Assembly (NCBI GenBank): GCA_002104895.1
Contig: MCFG01000029.1
Coordinates: 116,001 to 180,000, forward strand
From: Anaeromyces robustus
Lineage: Eukaryota > Neocallimastigomycota > Neocallimastigomycetes > Neocallimastigales > Neocallimastigaceae
DNA length: 64,000 nucleotides
Direction of reading: 5' to 3'
In this document: piece by piece, positions 12,819 to 24,027 of the stretch
Numbering within the stretch: position 1 is the stretch's first letter
Layout of the letters: every line of letters starts with the position of its first letter
Made by a program: the position numbers and the translations under genes
The notes under the pieces: generated by a model
The model's database searches: none
The model's input: the letters and a program-made list of their open reading frames with translations, nothing else
What the model was told of the DNA's origin: nothing

Positions 12819-13280
12819 TTTTTCATTTTTAATTTTTTAAAAAATGATATATATGTTATATGTTATCAATATTTTATCCTAAAAATGTTGTACAAATTCT
12901 CAAAAATATTTTACTCTAAATAATAAGCTATTAAAATGAAATAATTATTCAAATTATTTAATTTTAAAGCAGAGAAAAAAAAATAAAAAGACTTAATAAA
13001 ATTTATTATATTTATATTTATTACAAAAAGAAAGAAAAATTGGTAAATTTGAAAATAAAAAAAAAAAAAAAACCTCTAAAATTTTCTTTTTATTTCTGGG
13101 AACGAATGAATTTCAATTTAAAAATAAAATAAAATAAAAATTTTCCTATAAATTAGATTTAATTAATAATATATTTTTACATAACAAAAACCTTTTTTAA
13201 TTTTTTAAGATAAAATTTATAAAAGTTTTAATGAATTAAAAAAAATATATATATCTATATATATTAGAAAAATAACTATA
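12451..13280. other. Intergenic spacer between CotH gene 2 and the CotH pseudogene
   Basis: A/T-rich with no gene seen. It contains a TGTTGTACAAAT block near 12890 shared with the other spacers and the third copy of the upstream element. Confidence 0.7.
13095..13108 (+). promoter_or_regulatory. Degenerate upstream element (copy 3)
   Basis: TCTGGGAACGAATG lies about 180 bases before the pseudogene start. It resembles the elements of copies 1 and 2 with a change in the centre. Confidence 0.25.
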
Positions 13281-14332
13281 ATGAAGTGTTATAATATTAC
13301 AACTGCTATATTATTAGCAGTTAATGCCTTATTTGTTCATTCTAAAGGTAATTATATTTGAAAATAATAATTACCTTTATGATGCTACAAATAACTTATG
13401 TAGTACAAATTCACAAATTCTTTAAATTATTAAATCAAACAATTAAATCAAATAATTAAAATGTTCAAAAAAACAATAGTTATTAAAAAAAATATATATA
13501 TATATAAATATAAAGTTGTTATATGTAAATTATCTTAATTCAAAGTTTTTTAAAAAAAGTTTTATATATTAAATTATAATCAGTATAAATATTTAATTTA
13601 TAAAATTTAGGTAAAATAAAAAAAAAATTTTTTTTTTAAAACATTAAAAATTATTATTTAAATTTTATATAACTTCTTAGTAATATTTAAAGGTTATTAC
13701 TATATCTGCTACTTTTTCTTTAGTTGTGAATAAAAAGAAATATTTTGTGAAGGTTGAAGAATATCCTATTTATTTTATTACAGTTGATGATGTTAATCTC
13801 TAGTAAAAATATCAATAAATTTTAGGTAATGAAGAAGAAAAAATCATTCGTATGACTGAGAGTGATACTAGAAAAAAGTTAGAGAACTTTTAGTTCCATT
13901 TATAAAAGAAATTGCTTCTTATCTAGAAACAAATAATTATATTTGAAAATGTAGTTCAAATATAATTATTTGTATAGAAGAAGGTTTATATTGTAATAAC
14001 TATGATTACTGTGGTTCAATACCTGATTATTGTGGTAAAGAATGTCAAATTAGATATGGTAAATGTGATACTACAACAACAACAACAACAACCAAAAAAA
14101 ACGACGACAACTAAAAGCAACATCAACTTCTAAAAAAACAACATCTACTAAAAAAAATTACAACGACTAAAATATCTTTAACCATGAATAGTAGTAAATA
14201 TGGGAAATGCATATGGTTCATGTTCAAGTGATTTTTACTATTTTAATAAATGTTAAATATAGTTATTGTGATAAATCAAATTTATACTGTGCTTTCGGTT
14301 GTAATAAAAAAAAACGTGGAACATATTAGTAG
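13281..14332 (+). pseudogene. Collapsed third CotH-CBM18 gene
   Basis: The start, signal-peptide exon and splice donor are intact (13281 to about 13347, followed by GTAATT), and an exon 2 match begins near 13680 after a TTAG acceptor. From there the copy decays. There are in-frame stops and frameshifts (for example TAG after GATGTTAATCTC near 13801). A large deletion joins exon 2 to a short piece of the CotH domain (AGAAAAAAGTTAGAGAAC, near 13871), then jumps to one damaged CBM18 module near 13973-14070, a Thr/Lys linker, and the remains of the last CBM18. It ends with two TAG stops and the AGATCTAAAT 3' flank shared with the intact genes. It cannot encode a CotH kinase because the DFD motif region is gone. 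Confidence 0.9.
13930..13972. repeat. Perfect 18-bp inverted repeat at the pseudogene deletion junction
   Basis: CAAATAATTATATTTGAA (13930-13947) and its exact reverse complement (13955-13972) flank a 7-base loop. The hairpin lies where the CotH fragment is joined to the CBM18 fragment and is absent from both intact paralogues. The stretch AATTATATTTGAAAAT within it also occurs in this pseudogene's first intron near 13351. Confidence 0.85.
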
Positions 14333-14804
14333 ATCTAAATTAGAATAAAAATCTCGATTTTCATTTTATATATATATAAATATATATCTTTAAAAATTAC
14401 ATATAATGTATAATTAAATATAGAAAATAATAATAAAAAAATTATTAGATATATATAATAAAAACTTTTAACTTAAATCAATTCTACTTAAATAAATGTT
14501 TAGTTTGAATCATATACTTTAATTATTTGTATTATATTTTTGTTATGATCGATCTATTAATATTAATTATTTACATATTTTATTTATATAATAAGTAAGA
14601 TTTATATATTTATATAAAAAAAATGATTAAATAAAAAACTTTAAAATCTATGATTAATATAAAATAAAATTTAAAATAAGAATAACCAATAGATGAAAAA
14701 ATCTAAAACACTTTTTTAAGTACAGTGTTTTTTTTTTTTTTTTTTTTTAATTATTTAATTTTTATATTTTTTTTTTACTACAATATTTATACATACAAAA
14801 AAAA
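14333..14804. other. A/T-rich intergenic region
   Basis: No gene seen; ends in a poly-T tract followed by the start of the Asn-rich membrane protein. Confidence 0.7.
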
Positions 14805-15320
14805 ATGAATTATATTAGACAAAGTATAAATACATTAATGAATAATGAAAAAAGAAAATTAAATATTAAATCAATAAATTCTTATTTTAAATCTAATTAT
14901 ATAGATTCATCAACTCTATTAAATATTGAACCTCAAATCAATAATATAACTAATGATAATAGTAGTAAATATGATAAAAGATATACCTTTTCATCGATTT
15001 CAACGAAAACCTATAGTTTAAATTCAGTTGGATTAATTATTGTTTATGGAATAGCTTTTGTAGTTTTTTTTGCTATTTTATTGGTTTTAATATTAATAAT
15101 GAGAAATTATTTAATTGAAAAAAAAAGAAATCAAATTGGCATAGAAGATGATAATAATCAAGATAATAGCAATAATAATAATAGCAATAATAATAATAAT
15201 AACAATAATAATAATAATAATAATGAAATAAATTCATATCCTCAAAATTTAGAAAATCAACATAATATAGATGTAATAACAACAGTATCATCATCATCAT
15301 CATCACCTACAACACAAAAT

Positions 15321-15356
<36 letters not shown>

Positions 15357-15446
15357 TATAATAATTATTATTATATTTCATCACAAACGAATCATCAACC
15401 TCAAAATTATTATCCTCTACAGCAAGGTTATAATCCCACTCTATAA
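14805..15446 (+). CDS. Single-pass membrane protein with Asn-rich C-terminal tail
   Basis: 213 residues, family not recognised. Residues 1-73 are polar. One strong transmembrane helix spans about 74-99, followed by a basic stretch (RNYLIEKKRNQIGIED), which suggests the C-terminal part lies in the cytoplasm. The tail has Asn runs from AAT repeats, a Ser run, and a Tyr/Gln/Pro-rich end (QPQNYYPLQQGYNP). There is no clear signal peptide. The next feature downstream preserves the helix plus the basic IG(I/L)E motif, which supports this as a real gene: a conserved motif in two copies is unlikely in a chance ORF. The start is the first Met after an A-rich leader. Function unknown. Confidence 0.65.
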
Positions 15447-16167
15447 TTTTAATGAAACTTCTTTAAAAAAATATTTATATATGTATATATTTATATATTT
15501 TTTTAAAAGAAATACGTTCAGAAAAAAAAAAATATATATATATATATATATATTTTATTTTATTTTTTAATTTATTATTTTGTAAAAAAAATAATAAAAT
15601 AAAATAAAATAAAATTAATTAAAATTTATTTATTTATATTCTAATAAACGATCTTATTATTATAATTAATTTATTTATGATATATATAACAAAAAAAAAA
15701 ATTTATAATAATAATATTATTATTATTAAAATAATTATAATTATAATAATAATTAATCTTTTCGAAAATACAACGAATATTCAAATAAATAACAAAAAAT
15801 AATAATAATGTTAATAATTAAAGTTGATTTTTTTAATATTTTATTTTAACTTTAACTTTATTCTTATTTATTTATATATTTATTTACTTATTTACTTATT
15901 TACTTGATAAAATTTCTTTTTTTTAAAAAATTATGCATATATAAATAAAAAATTAAAATAGATAGAAAAAATAATAATATTAAAAAAAAAAGATATTAAT
16001 ATTATTTCCTGTTATAAAATCATCATTGTTATAATATCTATTATCTAATTATTTTCAATTAGTATTAAAAAAAATTAATAAATAAAATATATATATATAT
16101 ATATGTTAAAATAAAAAAAAATAAAAAAAAATTAGAATAAAAAAAAAAAAAAAAAAAAGTTAAAATA
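15447..16167. other. A/T-rich intergenic region
   Basis: No gene seen; short TA, AAT and TTTA runs and an 18-base A run just before the next reading frame. Confidence 0.7.
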
Positions 16168-16506
16168 ATGTATAAAAAAAAATCCTCCACCGGAAAAACC
16201 TGAACAAGAAGATATTATATGGTTATCATTTTTATATTGTTTAGCCATTATATATATTAGTGCTACTTTTTGTGTAATAATATGTATTATTAGAGATTGT
16301 ATAACAAAAAGAAAGGAAAGAATTGGACTTGAAAATAGGGAAGTTTATATATATACTAGATATGTTCCTGAATTAAACCCAGATGAAAATGATATAGAAA
16401 ATAATTATAATAATAATAATAATAATATACCCTCAAGAAGAAATAATTCAAATTATTATTATATATATGAAAATAAACTTTACCCTTCAAATAATAATTA
16501 TAAAAG

Positions 16507-16579
<73 letters not shown>

Positions 16580-16882
16580 CATTCATCTCAAAGACAATAT
16601 GAACATGGATATGTACCACCACCATCACCACCACCCCAAGGACATTCAAGATATTCTAATATAACATCATTATATCGACCACAAAGACATAATAGTTGTC
16701 CAAATATAAATTCACCTCTATTAGATGATAATATTCCATCATCATCATCACCAGAAAATATCAATGAAAATTATAATATTAATACCAATACCAATACCAA
16801 TACCAATATTAATAGAAATAGAAATATAAATACAAATAAAATAAATCCTGAAATGAATATGAATATCAACAGACAATATTAG
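16168..16882 (+). pseudogene. Frameshifted paralogue of the upstream single-TM, Asn-rich protein
   Basis: The start codon at 16168 is followed by a run of nine A residues and then, in frame, reaches a stop after 11 codons. In the +2 frame an uninterrupted reading frame runs from the A run to TAG at 16880-16882 but has no Met of its own. It would need eight A residues, not nine. That frame encodes PPPEKPEQED, a transmembrane helix of about 26 residues, a basic segment (IIRDCITKRKERIGLEN) matching the upstream gene's RNYLIEKKRNQIGIED, a long Asn run, then a Pro/Ser/Asn-rich tail. Conservation of helix plus motif shows common origin. It may be a young pseudogene, a sequencing error in a homopolymer, or a gene with an unseen upstream exon. 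Confidence 0.6.
16509..16579. repeat. AAT trinucleotide array coding for Asn
   Basis: About 23 AAT units inside the frameshifted paralogue, read as Asn in the open frame. Confidence 0.85.
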
Positions 16883-17267
16883 AATAACAAAAAAAAATTC
16901 TTATCTCTTAATACTTGATAAATTTTTTTTTGTTTGTATTTTCTTTTATTTTTTATTTTAAAGTTAGATATATGTAATGCACATAAATAATATTAATAAA
17001 ATATAACATATTTAAAAAAAATAATTTTATATCTTTATATATATATAATTTATAATTATTAATATACCATAAAAAAAAATAAGAAATAAAGATTTTTTTA
17101 GAAAAATATATAGTAATATATATAGATTAAAATATTATAATAATAAAATCATATATATAATACTTTTATTTTAATATATATTTAAAATAAAAATAAAAAA
17201 AAATAATAAATAAAAGCATAAATATATACATTAAATAATAACATCATCATTTTTATTATTACTGTTA

Positions 17268-17310
<43 letters not shown>

Positions 17311-18890
17311 ATACATAATTATTATATAGAATTACTTATTTATAATTTATCAAGGATTATAAGATTTTATATTACATATTTTTTTATTAAAAAAAATAAA
17401 CAAGTTCTTTTTTCTTATTAAATAATAATAATAATAATTTTTTTTATTAATTATTTTTTAATATTTATATTAATATGTATATCCAAAACATAAAAAAAAA
17501 TAATAAATAAATAATAAATAATAAATAAATAAATTATAAATAAAACTAAAACAAAGATAAACACAAAAAAATCTATTTTATTATTATTATATATATTAAA
17601 AATTTTATTTATATTTATTTTAAACCCAAAAAAAAAAAATTTTTTTTTATTTATTTATTAATATTTATCTTTTATCTTTCGACTTGTTGTATTGTTGTAT
17701 TGCTGTATCATCCATAAAGATAAGGAATATTTTTTTTCATTTTTGAAAAAAAAAAAAAATAATAATAATAATAATAAAAAATAATAATAAAAAGGTAAAA
17801 ATAAATAATAATATAATATCCTTTGAACAAAAAAGATTTTTTTGTTATTATTTAATATTAAATAATAAAATTATAAAAAAAAAATAATTACATATAATAT
17901 AAATATTAAATAACAATTTATAAAATTTTGTATTATCTATAAATATATAAAAATATTTTAGTAAATACTTTAAGAAATAAAACAATAATAATAATAATAA
18001 AAGAAATAGAAAAAAGAATTATAGAAGTAATATTTTTTATTTTATTTTATTTTATTTTATTTTATTTTTATTTTATTTTTATTTCAATATTCCTTTATTA
18101 TTATTATTATTATTATTATAAATATTAAATTATTAAATAATTTCATCAATACTATTAGATAAAAACTAACCTTGAAAATTTTATTATTATTTATATAATA
18201 ATAAATTAATAAATTAAAAAGATGTAATTACTCTCTATACCAACATAAATAATAGAAAATTTTATTATTAAAATGTAAATAAAGAATAAATAAATAAATA
18301 AATAAAAATTATCTATTATTTTATTTTATGGTAATTTTCAAAACTAATTGATTTAAAAATAAATAAAAAAAAAGAAAGATCACTTAAAAATAATTACTAA
18401 TTGAAACTTCTTTTTTTATTCGTTTTAAATAAATAAACAAATAATTTATATTATATAATCATATAATATTTATAATAAAATATATATATATATAAATTTA
18501 TATAAAATTAATTAATAAAGAAAAAGAAATTATAATTATGAAAAAAAATAATTAATTTAACACATGTAACACATTTTCTCTAATTTAAATGTAATATTTT
18601 TATTTTATTTTTTTATTATAAAAATTTACAATTTTTTTTTTTTATTTTTATTTTTTAATTTTTTAATTGCAATTAATTTTTTTTTGTACAATTTTAATTT
18701 ATTTTTTACATTTGTTTATTTTTATTTTTTTTTTTTTTTATTTTGATTGTTTTTCTTAATTTGTTTTTTTATTATCCCTTTTTTTTTTAAATTTTCAAGT
18801 TTTTCATTTTTTTTTTTATCCTTTTTACATTATTTTTTTATTTATTTATTTGTTACTTTATTTTTTGATATATATATTTTATTATTGAAT
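16883..18890. other. A/T-rich intergenic region
   Basis: No gene seen. Contains a TTA array (about 17268-17310), TTTTA units (about 18035-18080) and T-rich DNA leading into the 3' side of the first oxidoreductase gene. Confidence 0.7.
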
Positions 18891-19838
18891 TTACTTCTTG
18901 TCCTTAGAGTGACGGTCACCAACTTGGAAGTCCTTAGAGTTAGCAAACATGTAACTAACGGAAATTGGATCTTCACCAGTTAATTTCTTGAAGTCATCAG
19001 TAAAGACGGCAAACTTTTCTAAACGAATAGCTTTACCAAAGGAAACCATACCATCACTACAGAATGGGGCTTCACTACCATCTTGGAATTTACCATCAGT
19101 AGTTCTTGGAATACCCATGGAATCAAAGACCTTGTAGTTTTCTTCATCGGAAATTTCAACATAGGTAACGTTGTTTCCAGTTTCCTTGTTACCAATATTA
19201 ACGAATTCACCAATAGTTAAAAGTTCCTTACCGTTAATATCAAGAGTAGCATGACTGTATTCCTTGTGCTTGTGAAGAGCGTAAGCTAAAGCTTTAGCAC
19301 AGTCCTTTCTTGAAACAAAGGCCATATGACCATTACCCATATTGTTGGCAAGTGGCATCTTCATGTTAACATAGGTGAAGTAGTTAGTAACCATAGCCTC
19401 AGCGAATTGTGAGTTACGAAGGAAAATGTAATCAAGACCAGAGTCCTTGATATAGTTTTCAGTGTAAATGTGATCAAGCTTTTCCATAGATGGGTTAGTT
19501 TCATCACCAGCATTAGCTAATGAAGTGTAAACAATTTTCTTAACGTTAGCCTTTTTAGCAGCGTCAACAGCATTTCTATGAGCAGCTTGTCTCTTTTCTC
19601 CAACAAATGGCATTGAAATAATACCAACAGCTTCAGCATTAGCAAAAGCTTTTTCTAAATTGTCAGAATAATTAAAATCAACGACATGAGTTTCAATTCC
19701 CATATCAGCATATGGTTTTAAAGTGGCTTCACTAGTAGCACAGAAAATTAAGTTGCTCTTGTCTTCTAAAGTAAGAATAACTTTAGCAGCAACACTACCG
19801 AGATTACCACCAACACCAGCAATTAATAATTTACCCAT
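18891..19838 (-). CDS. QorB/NmrA-like NAD(P)-binding oxidoreductase, copy A
   Basis: 315 residues, atypical short-chain dehydrogenase fold. The N-terminal dinucleotide-binding loop GVGGNLG (8-14) follows a beta strand. Residues further in, HRNAVDAAKKANVKKIVYTS and LDYIFLRNSQFAEAM, match the pattern of bacterial QorB-type NAD(P)H:quinone oxidoreductases and NmrA-like proteins. There is no signal peptide, so it is probably cytosolic, using NAD(P)H to reduce quinones or sensing redox state; the substrate cannot be read from the sequence. It differs from the second copy at only three residues (Ile/Leu21, plus a Thr/Ala and a Val/Ile near residues 225-235). Codons favour C/G endings (AAG, TTC, AAC), as in eIF1A in this window and unlike the CotH genes, which suggests high expression. 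Single exon. Confidence 0.85.
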   Translation of the reverse strand: MGKLLIAGVGGNLGSVAAKVILTLEDKSNLIFCATSEATLKPYADMGIETHVVDFNYSDNLEKAFANAEAVGIISMPFVGEKRQAAHRNAVDAAKKANVKKIVYTSLANAGDETNPSMEKLDHIYTENYIKDSGLDYIFLRNSQFAEAMVTNYFTYVNMKMPLANNMGNGHMAFVSRKDCAKALAYALHKHKEYSHATLDINGKELLTIGEFVNIGNKETGNNVTYVEISDEENYKVFDSMGIPRTTDGKFQDGSEAPFCSDGMVSFGKAIRLEKFAVFTDDFKKLTGEDPISVSYMFANSKDFQVGDRHSKDKK

Positions 19839-20064
19839 ATTGAATTGATTTTAATTTTGAAATTACTTTTTTTTTATTTATTTAAAAAAAAATATAATTT
19901 TTATTTTTCTTGAAGAATAAAAAAGAAAAAAGAAAAAAAAAAATAAACAAAAAAAAATTTTTTTTCCCTTTTTATTTAATAAATAAATAAATTAATAAAT
20001 AATTAAACAATGATATTATCAATTATTTCATTAATTTTTTTTTTAATTTTATTGTTGAACAAAT

Positions 20065-20091
20065 ATGGATGATCAAATAACACAACATAAA
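20065..20091 (+). pseudogene. Relic of a short divergent first exon (copy A)
   Basis: ATGGATGATCAAATAACACA matches the start of the exon-like segment at 25317 and then breaks off into unrelated A/T sequence. It lies upstream of the oxidoreductase on the opposite strand. Confidence 0.5.
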
Positions 20092-20525
20092 TATTTTAAT
20101 AAATTATAACTTAATAAAATAAAATAAAATAAAAATAAAATAAAATTAATAAATATTTAAATAATATTATAAATATAATATAATAAATATAATATAATAA
20201 ATATAGTAAATATAATAAATATAATATAATAAATATAATATAATAAAATTAATTTATTGATATTATTATATATTATTATATAATATTATATATTAATTTT
20301 ATTAAGCTATAATATAATATGTAATAATAGAATAAAATATAATAAAATATAATGTTATAATATATTTTTTATATATTATTATTTTTATAATTAATATATT
20401 AATATATTAATTTATTATTCTAAAAAAAATATGCTTTTTTTAATTTTTAATTCAAGTTCCAAACAATAATTATTAATTGTTAGGTGCTGCTTTCTTGATT
20501 AAAAAATAAAAAAAATTAAAATAGT

Positions 20526-20557
<32 letters not shown>

Positions 20558-22078
20558 ATTTTAAATGTAACCAATCAGGTTAAATAATGTAATAATAATA
20601 TAAATAATAATCAAAGAAGAAATAATAAATATTACTTTTTTACTCCTTATAATGAATAAATAAATGAATAAGTAAATAAATAAATAAATAAAATAAATGA
20701 ATTAATAAATATTATGTAAATAAATATTAAAAATTAATATATATAAATTAATAATAATAATGAATAATAATAAAAATAATAAATAATTAATAATTAACCA
20801 CATGGAAAATAGATTTCATGTTAAAGCTTTTTTTTTTATTTTATAAAATTTTATTATACTAATTATTAATTTGAATATTTTCATAAAATTATATTATTAT
20901 TAATTTTTATAGATATCAAATATCTAGTTATTTTATTTTATTTTATAACTATTTATTTTTTTTTTAATTTCTTTATTATGATTAATTCTTTACTATGTTG
21001 TCTTTTCTGTTATTTTTTTTTTATTTTACATTTAAAAAATGTTTTTTTTTATTTTTTTATTTTTTATTTAATTAATTTGAAATTGAAATAAAAAAAAAAA
21101 AATACAAAACAAAACTTTAATTATTATTAAATTCATAAAAAATTACTTATAAAAATTAATTAATCAAAATGTAAAATGTAAAGTAATTATTAAACTTTAA
21201 AAATGTTAAAAAAAATTTTTTTCATATTTATACATAAATAGTTATTATTAAAAAAAATATTAAATAAATAAATAAATAAATATGTTAATAAATAAATAAA
21301 ATAATAAATAAATAAATATGGTAATAAATATATAAATAAATAAATGAATGAATGAATAGTATCTCTTATCTATTAATTATCATACCATTTTCTTTTAATG
21401 AATGAATATTTTTATCTCTTTATTTTTTATATATTTACTTAAGGAAAAAAAAAAATAAAGTTTTAAATAATAAGAATTATACATTTTTCTTAGAATGAAA
21501 AATACTTATTTAAAAATAAAAACAAGAAATATAATAATAATAATTTGTTCCAAAATATAAAAAAAAAAAATAATTCATTTTCAATTAATTATCATAAAAA
21601 GTAATATTAAAAAATTAAATATTAAATCTATTCTTCTTAATACGAAATGTTTTTTTTTCTTTATTAATTCTTTCCATATTAGTTTATCACATGTTTATTT
21701 TTTTTTTTTTTTTGTTTTTATGTTTTTTTTTTTTTTAAAAAAAAAAATTCCTTTAAAACTTACCATCAAACCATTAATAAATTAAAATAGTTGATTAATT
21801 AAAAAAAGCAAAAATAAAAAAAAAGAGGAAAAATTAATAAGAATATGAATAAATAGAATAAATTAATTAAAAAAAAAGTAAAATAAAATAAAATAACTAA
21901 AAAAAAAGATATTATTTAATGTTTATAATAGTAATAATAAAAATAATAAATATATATATTCTTTTATAATTGAATTAATTCTCTATAAAAAAAATATAGA
22001 TATTAATTCTTTCATAATATTTTTAGTCCTTTATTTTTTTTTTTTTTTAATATATCTCTTATTAGTTATTCCTTGACA

Positions 22079-22331
22079 ACAGCTGGTATACAATGATGAT
22101 ATATAAATTATATAAAAAAGAAAAAAAAATATTAATATGGAATTTTTAATATGAAAATTTCAACCAATAAAATAGCAATCAAAAATAAAAAAAAATTGAA
22201 ATGTAAATGTACCCAATATATATATAGATATGGGTATGTTAATAAAGGAAAAAAATAAATAAAATATAATATTCAAATAATTTAAGATTATAATATTCAA
22301 TAATGATATAACATTTACATAATCTAAAATA

Positions 22332-22378
<47 letters not shown>

Positions 22379-23804
22379 ATTATTATTTAATAATATTTCT
22401 CCCTTTTTATACATTCGTATATAAAATGTATTTATTGTACATTCAAATTCGTTATAATATTGTATTAATAAAAAAATTATATATATAGCATTCTTTTTTT
22501 TATTAAAAAAATCTTTTTACTGGAATTTTTGTCAACAATCTTTTTTTTTTTTTTCATTAAAATAAATAAAAATAAAATATTTAATTATAATATAGTTAAT
22601 CAACTCATATTGAAAAATAATTTATATTTAAAAAAAAAAAAAAGAAATTTATGATATAATAAATTTTATTATTAATTAAAAGAAAAGATAAATACGAAGA
22701 AGAAAAAGAAAAAAAAAGAAAAAAGAAAAAAGATTTATAATAAATTTTTTTTAATTATTATAAATAGAAAAATAAATAAAAATAATGATGTATAACTAGT
22801 GACAATGATACTCATAATAAATAATGCTGGGATTTAAGTAATCATATTATTTTTCTTATATACACTTTATAATAAAAAATTAAATAATTAAAAAAGGAAA
22901 ACAAAAATTAAATATACATATTTTTAATATTTTATAATATTAAAAAAAATTATACATAATAAATCAGTTTATTATTAATACATAATTATAAAAAAAATAT
23001 ATATATATTAAATAAATATATATAACATATTCTTTTTTCATTACTTTTTTTTGTAAGCATTTTTTTTTTATTTGAAATAATATATATTATATATTTTAAT
23101 AATAATATATATATATATTTATATATTATTATTTTAATTATTATTAATAATAAAACAAAGATAAACACAAAAATAATAAAAAAAGATATTTATTCATTGT
23201 GTATCCTATAATTATTAAAATAATTAAATTATTAAATTTATGGGTTAAATATATTAAAAATAAATAAATAATAAATAAATAAATAATAAATACTAATATA
23301 ATAAACAAATAAATAATAAATAAATAAATAAATAAATAATAAATGCTAATATAATAAACAAATAAATAATAAATAAATAAATAATATAATAATTAGATAA
23401 TAATTATAATTAATTAATAAATAAATAAATAAATAATAAAAAAATAAAAAAATATTAAAAAATAAACAATATTATATAAGATTTTATAAATGATATTAAA
23501 AGTGCTATTATATTAAATACATAATAAAAAAATCTTATATAAGAATAATAATAATAAAAGTCAAATAATTTAACAATATAAATCATAAAAAAATAAATTG
23601 TTTTTTTATTTTGAATTAAAAATAAATATATAAACAAAAAAGTATAAATCAATTAATTATTATAAACTTCCATTTAAAATTACATTACATTATTATATTT
23701 CTATAAGATAATGAAATTTCATTCATATTCATAAACAAAAACAATTTTATAGATATTTGGATTTTATATTATTTTTTTTTTTTTATTTTATTTATATATA
23801 GGCT
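22079..23804. other. Unique A/T spacer between the two duplicated segments
   Basis: No gene seen. Contains an ATT array (22331-22375) and two near-identical stretches around 23288-23325 and 23339-23375 made of AAAT units with a CTAATATAATAAAC insert. Confidence 0.7.
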
Positions 23805-24027
23805 TTTTTTTTTTTTTTGTACAATTTTAATTTATTTTTTACATTTGTTTAATTTTTTTTTTATTTTATTTTTTTTGATTGTTTTTTTTTTAAATTGTTT
23901 TTCTATTGTCCCTTTTTTTAAATATTTCTAGTTTTTTCATTTTTTTTATCCTTTTTATATTATGTTTTTATTTATTTATTTATGATGTATTTATTTATTG
24001 GATATATATATATATATATTATTGAAT

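Larger units (their letters stand above)
18680..22078. repeat. Segmental duplication, copy A
   Basis: The segment matches 23805-27668 in the same orientation. It begins at a shared TTTTTGTACAATTTTAATTT stretch, contains the oxidoreductase gene and its 5' flank, and includes a block near 21075-21170 (GAAATTGAAAT through AATTAATTAATCAAAATG). It ends near a TAGTTATTC(C/T)TTGA motif. The coding part is almost identical, while the flanks carry many indels in simple repeats. Boundaries are approximate. Confidence 0.75.

Noticed and set aside
15073-15306. Minus-strand ORF opposite the Asn-rich protein
   Set aside because: Antisense of AAT repeats (Tyr and Met runs).
16356-16664. ORFs on both strands over the AAT array
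   Set aside because: Other-frame readings of the array; the frame with conserved helix and tail is preferred.
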